Position numbers and translations under genes: made by a program | The notes under the pieces: generated by a model | Told to the model about the DNA's origin: nothing | The model's database searches: none | The model's input: only the letters and a program-made list of their open reading frames with translations | Shown here: in pieces, positions 33,958 to 42,663 of the stretch | How positions within the stretch are numbered: position 1 is the first letter of the stretch | How the letters are laid out: every line of letters begins with the position of its first letter | Assembly: GCF_006538885.1 (NCBI RefSeq) | Contig: NZ_BJLY01000003.1 | Span: 434,001 to 498,000, forward strand | From: Gluconobacter roseus NBRC 3990 | GTDB taxonomy: Bacteria; Pseudomonadota; Alphaproteobacteria; Acetobacterales; Acetobacteraceae | Length of the DNA: 64,000 nucleotides | Direction: 5' to 3'

Positions 33958-36180
33958 GTGGAGCATACCCAGAGCTTGTCAGGCCCGGATGGAAGAGTCA
34001 GTCCGTCCGTCATCCGGCTTTATGCTGTCATGGCCGCAGCCCGTTATCACGGCCTTGAACTGGATATCCGCGATTTTGCGGCAGAGCCAGGTGAGGACTC
34101 GCCTTCTCCTGCTACCCTTGCAAGATGGCTGAACGAACAGGGTGCTGTTGCCAAGGGCATGCGTCTCCGGTGGCGCTACCTCATCAAGATCCGTAATTCC
34201 CCACCTGTTGTTCTGATGTTCAAGGACGGCTCGGCCGGGCTGATGGTCCATGCTGATGCCGAAAAAGGTGTGGTGTGGCTTCGTGATCCAATGGGCGGCG
34301 AAGGTGACGCGCCCGTCCCGGTAGATGAACTGCGTCTTATGCAGGTCTGGACCGGCGATGTTCTGCTGGTCAAGCGGCGTCGGGATGAGTCCGAAGCAGA
34401 CGCAAAATTCGATCTGCTATGGTTCGTGAAGATGGTACTTCGCGAAAAGAAGGTGATGCGGGACATCGCCTTTGCATCGCTGATCCTGAGTATTCTTCAG
34501 ATCTTCCCTGCACTGATTGTCATGCAGGTTATCGACCGGGTGGTGAATTACCACTCCATGGCGACACTGATCTCGCTGACTGCCTTCGTCATTATTCTTT
34601 CTTTTTACGAAATTCTGCTGACCTATGCCCGACGCGAGCTGTCCCTGATTCTGTCTACCCGACTGGATGCCAGGATTTCACTACACGCTTTTAACAGGCT
34701 GCTGGCACTTCCTTTGGAGTTTTACGAACGCCAACAGACGGGTGAGATTCTAGGTCGGTTCATGGCCGTCTTCAAGGTCAGGGATTTTCTGACCGGACAG
34801 TTAATGACCACCCTGCTTGATCTTTTTACTCTTATCGTAATCCTCCCTGTCCTGTTTGTCATGAGTGCAACGCTCGCATGGATGACATTGGCTGCCGCTG
34901 GCTGCATTGGGCTAATCGTAGTGATCTTCCTCCCTGCTGTTACCCGGACAATCGGGAGGCAGGTGGTTGCGGAGATGAAACGCGGCTCTATCCTTTACGA
35001 GACGGTAGCTGGTATCCGGACCGTCAAGACACTTGCCCTTGAAGCAACACGACGGGAACTGTGGGATGACAGGACGGCAGATGTTGTGCGCTGGAAGCTG
35101 GCTGCTGGACGAATGGCTAGTTGGCCACAGACTTTGGTCATGCCGTTCGAAACTTTTATTAATCGTGGCATTATTCTGGTCGGCGCCTATCTGATTCTGA
35201 CAAATTCCAGTGCCATGCAGGCGGGTGCCCTCATGGGCTTTATGATGCTGGGTGGGCGTGTGGCCAGTCCACTTGTCGGCCTTGCAAAGCTGATGGAAGC
35301 TTTCAACGAGGTTAGTGTCTCCCTTGGAGAAGCAGGCGCGGTGCTGAACCAGCCTACAGAAACCAAGGCTCTGACAACCGGAATGCGTCCAGCCGTCAAG
35401 GGTGCCCTTTCATTCAACCATGTCGACTTCAGTTATCCGGGTTCGACAACTAAAGCTTTGAATGACGTCACATTCGATATCCCAGCTGGAACAATGCTGG
35501 GGCTCGTGGGACGTTCGGGTTCGGGTAAATCAACGATTACCCGCCTTCTGCAGGGTGTGAGTCGCAATTACACAGGGTATCTGCGTCTTGATGGCGTGGA
35601 TCTGCGCGAGATCAATCTGACCCATCTGCGCCGTTCCTTTGGTGTGGTTCTTCAGGATAACTTCCTGTTCCGTGGGACCATTCGTGACAACATCACGGCC
35701 GGTCGTCCCGGCTTGACGATCGACGACGCCATCCGGGCGGCGCGGCTTGCTGGCGCGGAAGAGTTCATTGAGCGTATGCCTGCAGGATACGACACCTGGA
35801 TTGAAGAAGGCTCGACCAATATTTCGGGCGGTCAACGCCAGCGGCTTGCGATCGCACGTGCCGTGATCAGTGATCCGAAACTGATGATCCTGGATGAAGC
35901 GACATCGGCTCTGGATCCGGAATCTGAAGCGCTTGTGAATGCCAACCTTCAACGGATCGGCAAGGGCAGGACAATGGTGATTGTTTCCCATCGCCTGTCC
36001 TCTCTTGTAAACTGTCACCAGATTGCAGTCATGGATCAGGGGAAACTGATCGATATTGCTCCGCACAGGGTTTTGCTGGAACGGTGTGAAATCTATCGCA
36101 TGCTCTGGTTGCAGCAGAACCGGCACATGACAAATAATGATGTTCCCGGTGACGCCGGGCAACTGACGGAAGGAGAGTAA
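33958..36180 (+). CDS. Type I secretion ABC transporter with Cys-less C39-like domain
   Basis: 740 residues from GTG 33958, chosen because GAGG lies 8 bases upstream; a TTG at 33928 has none. The first ~130 residues resemble the C39 peptidase domain (VIRLYAVMAAARYHGLELD ... WLRDP) but contain no Cys. It is therefore a C39-like docking domain as in HlyB. Six membrane helices follow (about 165-440), then the ATPase: Walker A GRSGSGKST, NISGGQRQRLAIARA, Walker B LMILDEATSALD, and IVSHRLSS. It should export an uncleaved protein with a C-terminal signal. The partner HlyD gene follows 3 bp later. Confidence 0.93.
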   Translation: MEHTQSLSGPDGRVSPSVIRLYAVMAAARYHGLELDIRDFAAEPGEDSPSPATLARWLNEQGAVAKGMRLRWRYLIKIRNSPPVVLMFKDGSAGLMVHADAEKGVVWLRDPMGGEGDAPVPVDELRLMQVWTGDVLLVKRRRDESEADAKFDLLWFVKMVLREKKVMRDIAFASLILSILQIFPALIVMQVIDRVVNYHSMATLISLTAFVIILSFYEILLTYARRELSLILSTRLDARISLHAFNRLLALPLEFYERQQTGEILGRFMAVFKVRDFLTGQLMTTLLDLFTLIVILPVLFVMSATLAWMTLAAAGCIGLIVVIFLPAVTRTIGRQVVAEMKRGSILYETVAGIRTVKTLALEATRRELWDDRTADVVRWKLAAGRMASWPQTLVMPFETFINRGIILVGAYLILTNSSAMQAGALMGFMMLGGRVASPLVGLAKLMEAFNEVSVSLGEAGAVLNQPTETKALTTGMRPAVKGALSFNHVDFSYPGSTTKALNDVTFDIPAGTMLGLVGRSGSGKSTITRLLQGVSRNYTGYLRLDGVDLREINLTHLRRSFGVVLQDNFLFRGTIRDNITAGRPGLTIDDAIRAARLAGAEEFIERMPAGYDTWIEEGSTNISGGQRQRLAIARAVISDPKLMILDEATSALDPESEALVNANLQRIGKGRTMVIVSHRLSSLVNCHQIAVMDQGKLIDIAPHRVLLERCEIYRMLWLQQNRHMTNNDVPGDAGQLTEGE

Positions 36181-36182
36181 TC

Positions 36183-37643
36183 ATGAGCTCTTCCGACATG
36201 ATCCCGCAGGACGACAATACGTCGCGTCAGTCCGGCGAAGATTTCAACCAGCATGTTCCTCGTACGGCCACGGATCCTTTTGCGCCTAACGACATGCCGC
36301 TGGCGCTGCTCGAGTTTCACTCTCCGACTGCAGGATTGGTTAATCTTCCTGCCACGCCGGCGGCCCGTTATATTATCCTTCTCATCGGATGCCTGTTCCT
36401 GGCTTGTGTGGCCGCCATGGCGCTGTTCCCGATCAACCGCGTTGTTTCCACGCCCGGACGTCTGATTTCAACGCAGCCAACCATTGTTGTGCAGCCACTT
36501 GAGACGGCCATTATCCGCTCCATCGATGTCCATGTCGGCGATTTCGTCAAAAAGGGTGACATCCTGGCTCATCTTGATCCGACGATCACCGAAGCGGACA
36601 TCACGAACATGCGCCAGCAGCGTGATGCCTATCAGGCAGAATATGACCGTCTGAAAGCCGAGGCTGCCGGTCAGGACTATCATGCCAACCTGAATGAGCC
36701 GGCTTCTGTGGAGCAGGGAGCTGCGTTCCTGCGTCGCAAGACCGAATATCAGGCACATGTCGAAAACTATGCCCAGCAGATCGCAAGTCTCGAAAGCGAT
36801 ATCCAGGGCTACCGGGCCAATGCCGCCATGTATGGCAGCAAGATGCGCGTTGCCTCCGAAGTGTTGCAGATGCGTCAGCGGGAACAGGCCGATCAGGTTG
36901 GGTCCCGTCTTTCAACTCTCGGCGCCCAGACCGAACTGATGGAAGCAGAACGGGCGGAGATCGCAGCCCAGCAGAGTGCGAATTCAGCAGAGAAGAAACT
37001 GGCCGCTATGAAAGCGGAACGTGACGGCTATATCGGAAACTGGCAGGCCAAGATCTATTCTGATCTCACGGAAGCTGGCCACCATCTGGCGGAATATCGC
37101 AGTGCCTTTGAAAAGGCGCGTCTTCGTCAGGATCTTGTTCTTCTGCGCGCACCGGAGGATGGTGTCGTCCTGACGATTGCTCAGGGATCTGTTGGTTCCG
37201 TGCTGCAGTCGGCAGGACAGTTCATTACTCTTGTGCCCACTGGCTATGGTCTTGAAATGGAAGCTGTCATGCGTTCGCAGGACGTGGGCTTCGTTCAGGT
37301 TGGCGACCATGCGCTCCTGAAATTCGCAACATTCCCGTATGACCAGTATGGTGGTGCGGAAGCAACGGTCCGGGTCATTAGTGCCGACGCCTTCACGCCG
37401 TCTTCGCAGAATGGAAGTGGTGGTGCAAATGGAACTTCGCCTAGTGAAGATACCTCGGCTTCAGGTGTCTATCGGGTCCGTCTGCGGATCGACCGCTATA
37501 CGCTTCACGGTCAGCCTTCTTTCTTCCATCCGATGCCCGGCATGTCCGTAACAGCCGATATCGATGTCGGAAAGCGGACGGTACTACAGTACCTGTTCAA
37601 CAAGATTACCCCGGCAATTACCAATGGCATGAGGGAGCCATAA
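36183..37643 (+). CDS. Type I secretion membrane-fusion protein (HlyD family)
   Basis: 486 residues. A cytoplasmic N-terminus of about 60 residues precedes one membrane helix (YIILLIGCLFLACVAAMALF). The lipoyl half follows (IVVQPLETAIIRSIDVHVGDFVKKGDILAHLDP), then a long coiled-coil hairpin (about 135-310, Gln/Glu/Ala-rich with MRQQRDAYQAEYDRLKAEA) and the second half (VLLRAPEDGVVLTIAQGSVG). It bridges the ABC transporter to an outer-membrane TolC-type channel, which is not encoded here. It is 3 bp from the transporter and is followed by a terminator. Confidence 0.93.
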   Translation: MSSSDMIPQDDNTSRQSGEDFNQHVPRTATDPFAPNDMPLALLEFHSPTAGLVNLPATPAARYIILLIGCLFLACVAAMALFPINRVVSTPGRLISTQPTIVVQPLETAIIRSIDVHVGDFVKKGDILAHLDPTITEADITNMRQQRDAYQAEYDRLKAEAAGQDYHANLNEPASVEQGAAFLRRKTEYQAHVENYAQQIASLESDIQGYRANAAMYGSKMRVASEVLQMRQREQADQVGSRLSTLGAQTELMEAERAEIAAQQSANSAEKKLAAMKAERDGYIGNWQAKIYSDLTEAGHHLAEYRSAFEKARLRQDLVLLRAPEDGVVLTIAQGSVGSVLQSAGQFITLVPTGYGLEMEAVMRSQDVGFVQVGDHALLKFATFPYDQYGGAEATVRVISADAFTPSSQNGSGGANGTSPSEDTSASGVYRVRLRIDRYTLHGQPSFFHPMPGMSVTADIDVGKRTVLQYLFNKITPAITNGMREP

Positions 37644-37680
37644 GAAAAGGATGGAGCGCCTTTAAGGAAGCGCTCAAAGG

Positions 37681-37708
37681 AACGCCCGGCAAAGCCCGGG
37701 CGTTTTCA
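37681..37708 (+). terminator. Hairpin terminator after the secretion genes
   Basis: AACGCCCGG and CCGGGCGTT form a perfect 9-bp stem with a 6-base loop, followed by TTTTCAT. It ends or attenuates the transporter/fusion transcript before the Sel1-repeat gene. Confidence 0.75.
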
Positions 37709-37729
37709 TATGATAGTTATTCAGGACCT

Positions 37730-39511
37730 GTGCCGCTCATGTCGCTCAAACATCGTATTGGCGCCCTTTTCTCCTCAAGAGGAAAGCTGGAATATGCGAT
37801 CCATCTTACGGAAAATGGCAAAGCTGTTCAGGGGTTTGCGCTCCTCAGTCGTCTCGCCGCTGCAGGAGATGCCGAGGCCTCATTCCGGGTTGGACGTGCT
37901 TATCTGGATGGATTTGGTGTGCCGCCCAGTCTCGAAGATGGCGCGCGATGGATTTATCAGGCGACCAAGGCAGGTCATATCGAGGCAACGTTCATTCTGG
38001 CGACGCTCTACACTGTAGGGTTGCCGGAAGGATTTGAAATCCAGACATCCAGCGAAGGACTGGATCTTTCCCAAAAGCCTCAGATTGGCCCCAGACATCC
38101 GGATTTTCATCTCGGACACCGATGGGCCAAAGTTGCGGCAGAAGCCGGGTCTCCGGATGCGCAGGCCCTTCTTGGATATATTCTCACGAATGGTCCCGAG
38201 GATCTTCGTGATCTTCCACAGGCACGCACCTGGTATGAACGTTCTGCCGAAGCCGGGTGTTCTCAGGGACATCTTGGGGTCGCGCTTTCCATTCTTGATA
38301 GTGCGACGACAGGCGAGGAATTATCGTCTGCTGCCCGGCACCTGCTGGAAGCGACGAAAGGCGGTCTTGGAACAGCTTTTGATATTTTGGGCCGCATGTA
38401 TGAATCAGGTTCCGGGGTGCCGCGGGATCTTGGAAAAGCGGCGACTTACTTTCATGAAGCTGCGGAACGCAATGTTGTCACAGCTCAGGCCCGGTACGGG
38501 CTCATGCTGCTGGAGGGGATTGGCACCCCCAAGCATTACGGGCGGGCTGAGACCTGGTTGAAGCGGGCTGCAACGAATGGTGATACCCAGTCTGCGGCGT
38601 TACTTGGTGATCTGTGTACCAATGGTGGGGAACTGCCGCCTAATCTTGTGGAAGCAGCCAAATGGTATCGGCTCGCAGCAGAGCAGAAACATGCTGGAGC
38701 CGCGCGTGCGCTTGGGCTGCTGTATCTGACGGGCAATGGCGTTCATCAGGATCCCGATGTGGCGTCGCACTGGTTCAAAATTGCTTCTGAAGCCGGGGAT
38801 GCGCATGCGGACGCCGATTTTGGAAACCTGATCCTTGCAGGTGCTGCAGCAACCTCTGATGAAAAAAAGGCGCTGCATGAACGTTTTGAAAAGGCAGCCG
38901 AAAAAGGCGATCTGGTGGGCGCCTATAATCTCGGTGTCTCTTTCGCAGAGGGCGTGACCGGGACGCAGAACGGACGTGAGGCGGCTCGGTGGATGCAGAA
39001 GGCCGCTGATGGTGTCGTCAATGCCCAGTATTGGTATGGCAGGATGCTGCTGGAGGGACGTGGCGTACAGCCTGATCCCGCACAGGCCCTTTACTGGATG
39101 GAAAAAGCCGCGGACGCAGGCATGGCCGAGGCACAGGTCACGGTGGCGGGTCTGCTTGTGAACGGAAACATCAACGGCCGCAAGGATCATGAAAAAGCGT
39201 TGGCCCTTTATCGGAATGCTGCCGAGAGTGGGAATGTAGATGCTATGTTCTCTCTCGCTGCGATGTACGGAGGGGGGCATGACGTGCCCGAAAACCGTCC
39301 GCAGGCCCAGTTGTGGTTCCGCAAGGCGGCCCAGCGTGGAAATGGGCTCGCCCAGATGATGCTGGGTCGTTATCTCGTGCGTGGATTGGCCGGGGTGACG
39401 GACCCCGTGGAAGGCCGTATCTGGCTGGAGCGGGCGAAAGCCCAGAATATCAAGGATGCTGAAGTCGAGCTTGTCATGCTGGATGAGGCTCAGCCGGATG
39501 ACGATGACTGA
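37730..39511 (+). CDS. Sel1-repeat protein
   Basis: 593 residues made almost wholly of Sel1-like repeats of 36-38 residues. Examples are DPAQALYWMEKAADAGMAEAQ, NLVEAAKWYRLAAEQKHAGAARALGLLYLTG and RPQAQLWFRKAAQRGNGLAQMMLG. I count about a dozen. No signal peptide or membrane segment is seen, so it is probably a cytoplasmic solenoid that binds other proteins. It stands between the secretion genes and two glycosyltransferases, and may assemble a glycosylation or export complex; that is inference. GTG 37730 has CAGGA close upstream; ATG 37739 is the alternative. Confidence 0.88.
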   Translation: MPLMSLKHRIGALFSSRGKLEYAIHLTENGKAVQGFALLSRLAAAGDAEASFRVGRAYLDGFGVPPSLEDGARWIYQATKAGHIEATFILATLYTVGLPEGFEIQTSSEGLDLSQKPQIGPRHPDFHLGHRWAKVAAEAGSPDAQALLGYILTNGPEDLRDLPQARTWYERSAEAGCSQGHLGVALSILDSATTGEELSSAARHLLEATKGGLGTAFDILGRMYESGSGVPRDLGKAATYFHEAAERNVVTAQARYGLMLLEGIGTPKHYGRAETWLKRAATNGDTQSAALLGDLCTNGGELPPNLVEAAKWYRLAAEQKHAGAARALGLLYLTGNGVHQDPDVASHWFKIASEAGDAHADADFGNLILAGAAATSDEKKALHERFEKAAEKGDLVGAYNLGVSFAEGVTGTQNGREAARWMQKAADGVVNAQYWYGRMLLEGRGVQPDPAQALYWMEKAADAGMAEAQVTVAGLLVNGNINGRKDHEKALALYRNAAESGNVDAMFSLAAMYGGGHDVPENRPQAQLWFRKAAQRGNGLAQMMLGRYLVRGLAGVTDPVEGRIWLERAKAQNIKDAEVELVMLDEAQPDDDD

Positions 39512-39516
39512 TCTCT

Positions 39517-42477
39517 GTGTCTGCTGATCATTCTTCTTCCAGTCGGAAGCCATCCAGTGCGGCTTTTGCCGGTTTTGGCCGAACTGTCAGCGATGAAGAC
39601 CGGGCCCTCTGGCGGGAGGCGATGAGCCGCCGGGCCCAGGAGGCTTTTGCCAGAGGACAGGCTGCTTTTCAGGGTGGCAATACATCGCTCGGTCTGTTCT
39701 GGCTTGAGCGCGCCGAGAGGATGTCGCGACACAATCCCAACCTGAAATGGTCGGTCGGGTTGGCCTGTCTGTCCGCTGGACGGCTTGTCGATTGTCTGCT
39801 TCGTATGGAAACACTGCGGCAGGATTTCGGTCTGCGCGAAGCTGCTTTTCTGGAAGTCGTTTGTCTCATGCGGCTGCAGCGGGCGGAGGAAGCCACTGCG
39901 AGGATGCAGATGGCCCTTTCGCGCTTTCATGCCGCGCCAGAAACCCATCCGCTTGCGGAGCAGATCGCCGCTTCTGCAAGACTTCCCGGCTGGATGACGG
40001 TGTCCAATACAGGCACAGTTCTCCTTGGGGTGTCCCGACCGGTCCATTTGTTTCTGGACGGAAAGGAGATCGCCAGAGGCATAACGCACGACACGTACGA
40101 TCTTCCGGAAGGCTGGCGTTCGGCCAGGCAGTTGGAGGTTCGGGTCGGACGGCAGCATATTCTGGGCAGTCCGTTCGACATTGCCGCCCTGACCCGGTGT
40201 GAGTCCTTCGTCGAAGCCACAGGGGATGGCCTGAAAGGCTGGATCTGGACACCTGCCGAACCTGAATATGCGCCTCTTGTTACTCTCTGGGACGGTTCCA
40301 GCCTGCGTGCCGAGGCTTTCGCACAGGATGTCGACAGCGATATCCCACTGGCTCGCAACCGGGCATTTCATATCCCGCGCGCGCAGTGTCCGAAAGGCGA
40401 TCCAGGGCCACTCGAACTACGGGATGAAAATGGACGCCTGCTGACTGGTGCCCCTGTCGATCCCATGGTTGGAGAACTGCTCGCAAAGCATATGTCGGGC
40501 TTGCCTGCGCGCCTGCAGCCAATCAAGGTCGAAGGGCCGGACATGCGTGCCCGCCATTCCCGCAAAAGCCCTGGCTGCGCGATCGTTATTCCAGTCTACG
40601 CTGACCGGCTCCGTACGTTGGCCTGTCTGCGGAGTGTTCTGGCGACATGCCCACCTGATGTGCCCGTGATCGTCGTGGACGACGCAACTCCGGAACCCTC
40701 TCTTGCCAGCGCGCTCGATAAACTGGTGGAAGAAAACCGGATCATTTTGATCCGTCATGACCGGAACCTGGGTTTTCCGATTTCTGCCAATGATGGGATG
40801 CGAGCCGCGGCAGGGCGTGACATCCTGCTGCTGAATAGTGACACGCTTGTTCCCAAAGGCTGGGTTGAACGCCTGCGTACGAGGCTCGCCTGTTCGAATG
40901 TCGGCACGGTCACGCCACTCTCCAATGACGCAACTATCCTGTCCTATCCGTCCATTGAACGCGCCAACCCGGTCCCGTCACTCACGGAGATGCGTGCGAT
41001 GGACCGGTTGTGCCGGGACAATTTCCGATCGCAGGATGCGAACAGTGGTAACGGGATTGAGCTGCCCACGGCCCACGGATTCTGCATGGCGATTTCTGCA
41101 GACTGTCTGGCAGAGATCGGTCTGTTCCGGGAGGATCTGTTTGCCCAGGGTTACGGCGAGGAAAATGATTTCTGTCTTCGTGCTTCAGCAAGAGGCTTCC
41201 GCCATCTGGCCGCACCAGAGCTTTTTGTTGCGCATGTCGGTTCCGCATCGTTCGGGACGGCGCGAAAGGCACTCGGCGCGCGCAATCTTGAAATCATCAA
41301 CGCCCTGCACCCTGGCTACGACCAGCTTGTCAGGCGCTTCATTGCCGCCGATCCGTTGCATGAAACGCGGCGCAGACTGGATGCGGCAAGGCTGATCCGT
41401 CTGGCCGCAGGTCGGTCCGCCGTTCTCATGGTGCAGCACGACGCCGGGGGCGGGGTGGGGCGTGTCGTACGCGAGCGGTCGGAATCGTTCGAAGCTGCTG
41501 GTTTTTTCGCGCTCGCCCTGCGTCCGCATGAGAGCGGATGTCTGCTGGAATATGCGTTGGACGGCAAACGCTTTCTCAACCTGAAATTCCGTCTTCCGGA
41601 CGAACTACCGTCGCTGTTGGACCTGCTCAGGACCCTGCAGGTCGAAACGGTTGAATGGCACCATCTGATCGGTCATGCGCCCTGTATTCGCACCCTGCAT
41701 GATGCGCTCGGCGTGCCTTATGACGTGTTCATTCACGATCATGTCTGGTTCTGCCCACGTATTTCGCTTTGCGACGGGGAAGGGCGTTACTGTGGGGAAC
41801 CTGATCTGGCGGGCTGTGAACTTTGTGTGTCACGCTGGGGAGGTTATCTCGGGGAAGACATCTCGCTGCCCGGACTTCTGGCCCGCTCTGCCCGGGAATT
41901 GTCTGGTGCGCGCGCACTCATGGCGCCCTCGGATGATACGGTTCGGCGCATCCGGCGCCATTTTCCCGGCCTCGCGATTGAGGCGCTGCCGCTGGAAAAC
42001 GATGCTGTACTCTGGAAGGGCATCCGTCCGAACCATCATGCAAAATCCGGGCAGCCGCTCCGGGTCTGCGTCGTTGGCGGGATCAGTCAATGGAAGGGCT
42101 ATGATGTTCTGCTGGCACTGGCAGAAGAAATCCAGACCCATCGCCTGCCGATCGAACTGTCTCTGGTCGGGCATACGCATGACGATGATGCCCTGATTTC
42201 GCGCGGTGTTCGCGTTACCGGAGAGTATCGCGAAGAGGAAGTGCAGGATCTGATCCGGCAGCAACGGCCGGATGTGGGTCTGATCCCTTCCGTCGCGCCC
42301 GAAACCTGGTGCTATGCACTGGGTCAGGTCTGGCGCAATGGTCTGGAGGCTGTCTGTTTTGATCTGGGCGCGCAGGGAGAGCGGGTCAGGAGAAGCATGA
42401 CCGGCCTTGCCGTCCCTCTTGGAATTCCGCCTTTTCAGCTTGCCGCGATGCTGTTGCGGCGATGGGGTGCATCCTGA
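39517..42477 (+). CDS. Large glycosyltransferase, GT2 plus GT4 domains
   Basis: 986 residues from GTG 39517, only 5 bp after the Sel1 gene. Residues 1-130 are helical and repeat-like. About 150-320 is a beta-rich domain (LKGWIWTPAEPEYAPLVTL). About 350-620 is a GT2 domain: CAIVIPVYADRLRTLACLRS, IVVDDATPE, LNSDTLVPKGWVERL, and GYGEENDFCLRA. About 645-986 is a GT4-type domain: VLMVQHDAGGGVGR, IHDHVWFCPRISLCDG, VVGGISQWKGYDVLLALA. Five Cys cluster in the DHVWFCP...CELC stretch and may bind zinc. The two domains could add two successive sugars to a surface glycan or glycoprotein. Confidence 0.9.
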   Translation: MSADHSSSSRKPSSAAFAGFGRTVSDEDRALWREAMSRRAQEAFARGQAAFQGGNTSLGLFWLERAERMSRHNPNLKWSVGLACLSAGRLVDCLLRMETLRQDFGLREAAFLEVVCLMRLQRAEEATARMQMALSRFHAAPETHPLAEQIAASARLPGWMTVSNTGTVLLGVSRPVHLFLDGKEIARGITHDTYDLPEGWRSARQLEVRVGRQHILGSPFDIAALTRCESFVEATGDGLKGWIWTPAEPEYAPLVTLWDGSSLRAEAFAQDVDSDIPLARNRAFHIPRAQCPKGDPGPLELRDENGRLLTGAPVDPMVGELLAKHMSGLPARLQPIKVEGPDMRARHSRKSPGCAIVIPVYADRLRTLACLRSVLATCPPDVPVIVVDDATPEPSLASALDKLVEENRIILIRHDRNLGFPISANDGMRAAAGRDILLLNSDTLVPKGWVERLRTRLACSNVGTVTPLSNDATILSYPSIERANPVPSLTEMRAMDRLCRDNFRSQDANSGNGIELPTAHGFCMAISADCLAEIGLFREDLFAQGYGEENDFCLRASARGFRHLAAPELFVAHVGSASFGTARKALGARNLEIINALHPGYDQLVRRFIAADPLHETRRRLDAARLIRLAAGRSAVLMVQHDAGGGVGRVVRERSESFEAAGFFALALRPHESGCLLEYALDGKRFLNLKFRLPDELPSLLDLLRTLQVETVEWHHLIGHAPCIRTLHDALGVPYDVFIHDHVWFCPRISLCDGEGRYCGEPDLAGCELCVSRWGGYLGEDISLPGLLARSARELSGARALMAPSDDTVRRIRRHFPGLAIEALPLENDAVLWKGIRPNHHAKSGQPLRVCVVGGISQWKGYDVLLALAEEIQTHRLPIELSLVGHTHDDDALISRGVRVTGEYREEEVQDLIRQQRPDVGLIPSVAPETWCYALGQVWRNGLEAVCFDLGAQGERVRRSMTGLAVPLGIPPFQLAAMLLRRWGAS

Positions 42478-42514
42478 CGACGGGTGGTTTACCTTTTTTA
42501 TGGAAACAGGCCAC

Positions 42515-42520
42515 TATAAT
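42515..42520 (+). promoter_or_regulatory. Possible -10 box upstream of the ChW-like gene
   Basis: A perfect TATAAT lies about 145 bases upstream of the next gene; the -35 region is weak (TTTACC at 42488 is too far). AGGAGG at 42545-42550 precedes a 20-codon TTG-started frame ending at 42613, which could be a leader peptide. Low confidence. Confidence 0.3.
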
Positions 42521-42663
42521 GTCCGAACACATGCCTGTATTTGTAGGAGGCCGTTGCAACACATCGTCGGGATGCTGCTCATAACTGCGATGACCACTCG
42601 TGACAGTTTGTGAAACATACCGGTATTATTGCCCGCAAGAACGGACGCAATTGGGAGTAGGGA

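Noticed and set aside
35140-35165. Second copy of the AT-rich palindromic element
   Set aside because: GAAACTTTTATTAAT inside the ABC transporter gene shares only a few bases with the repeat and has no matching arm.
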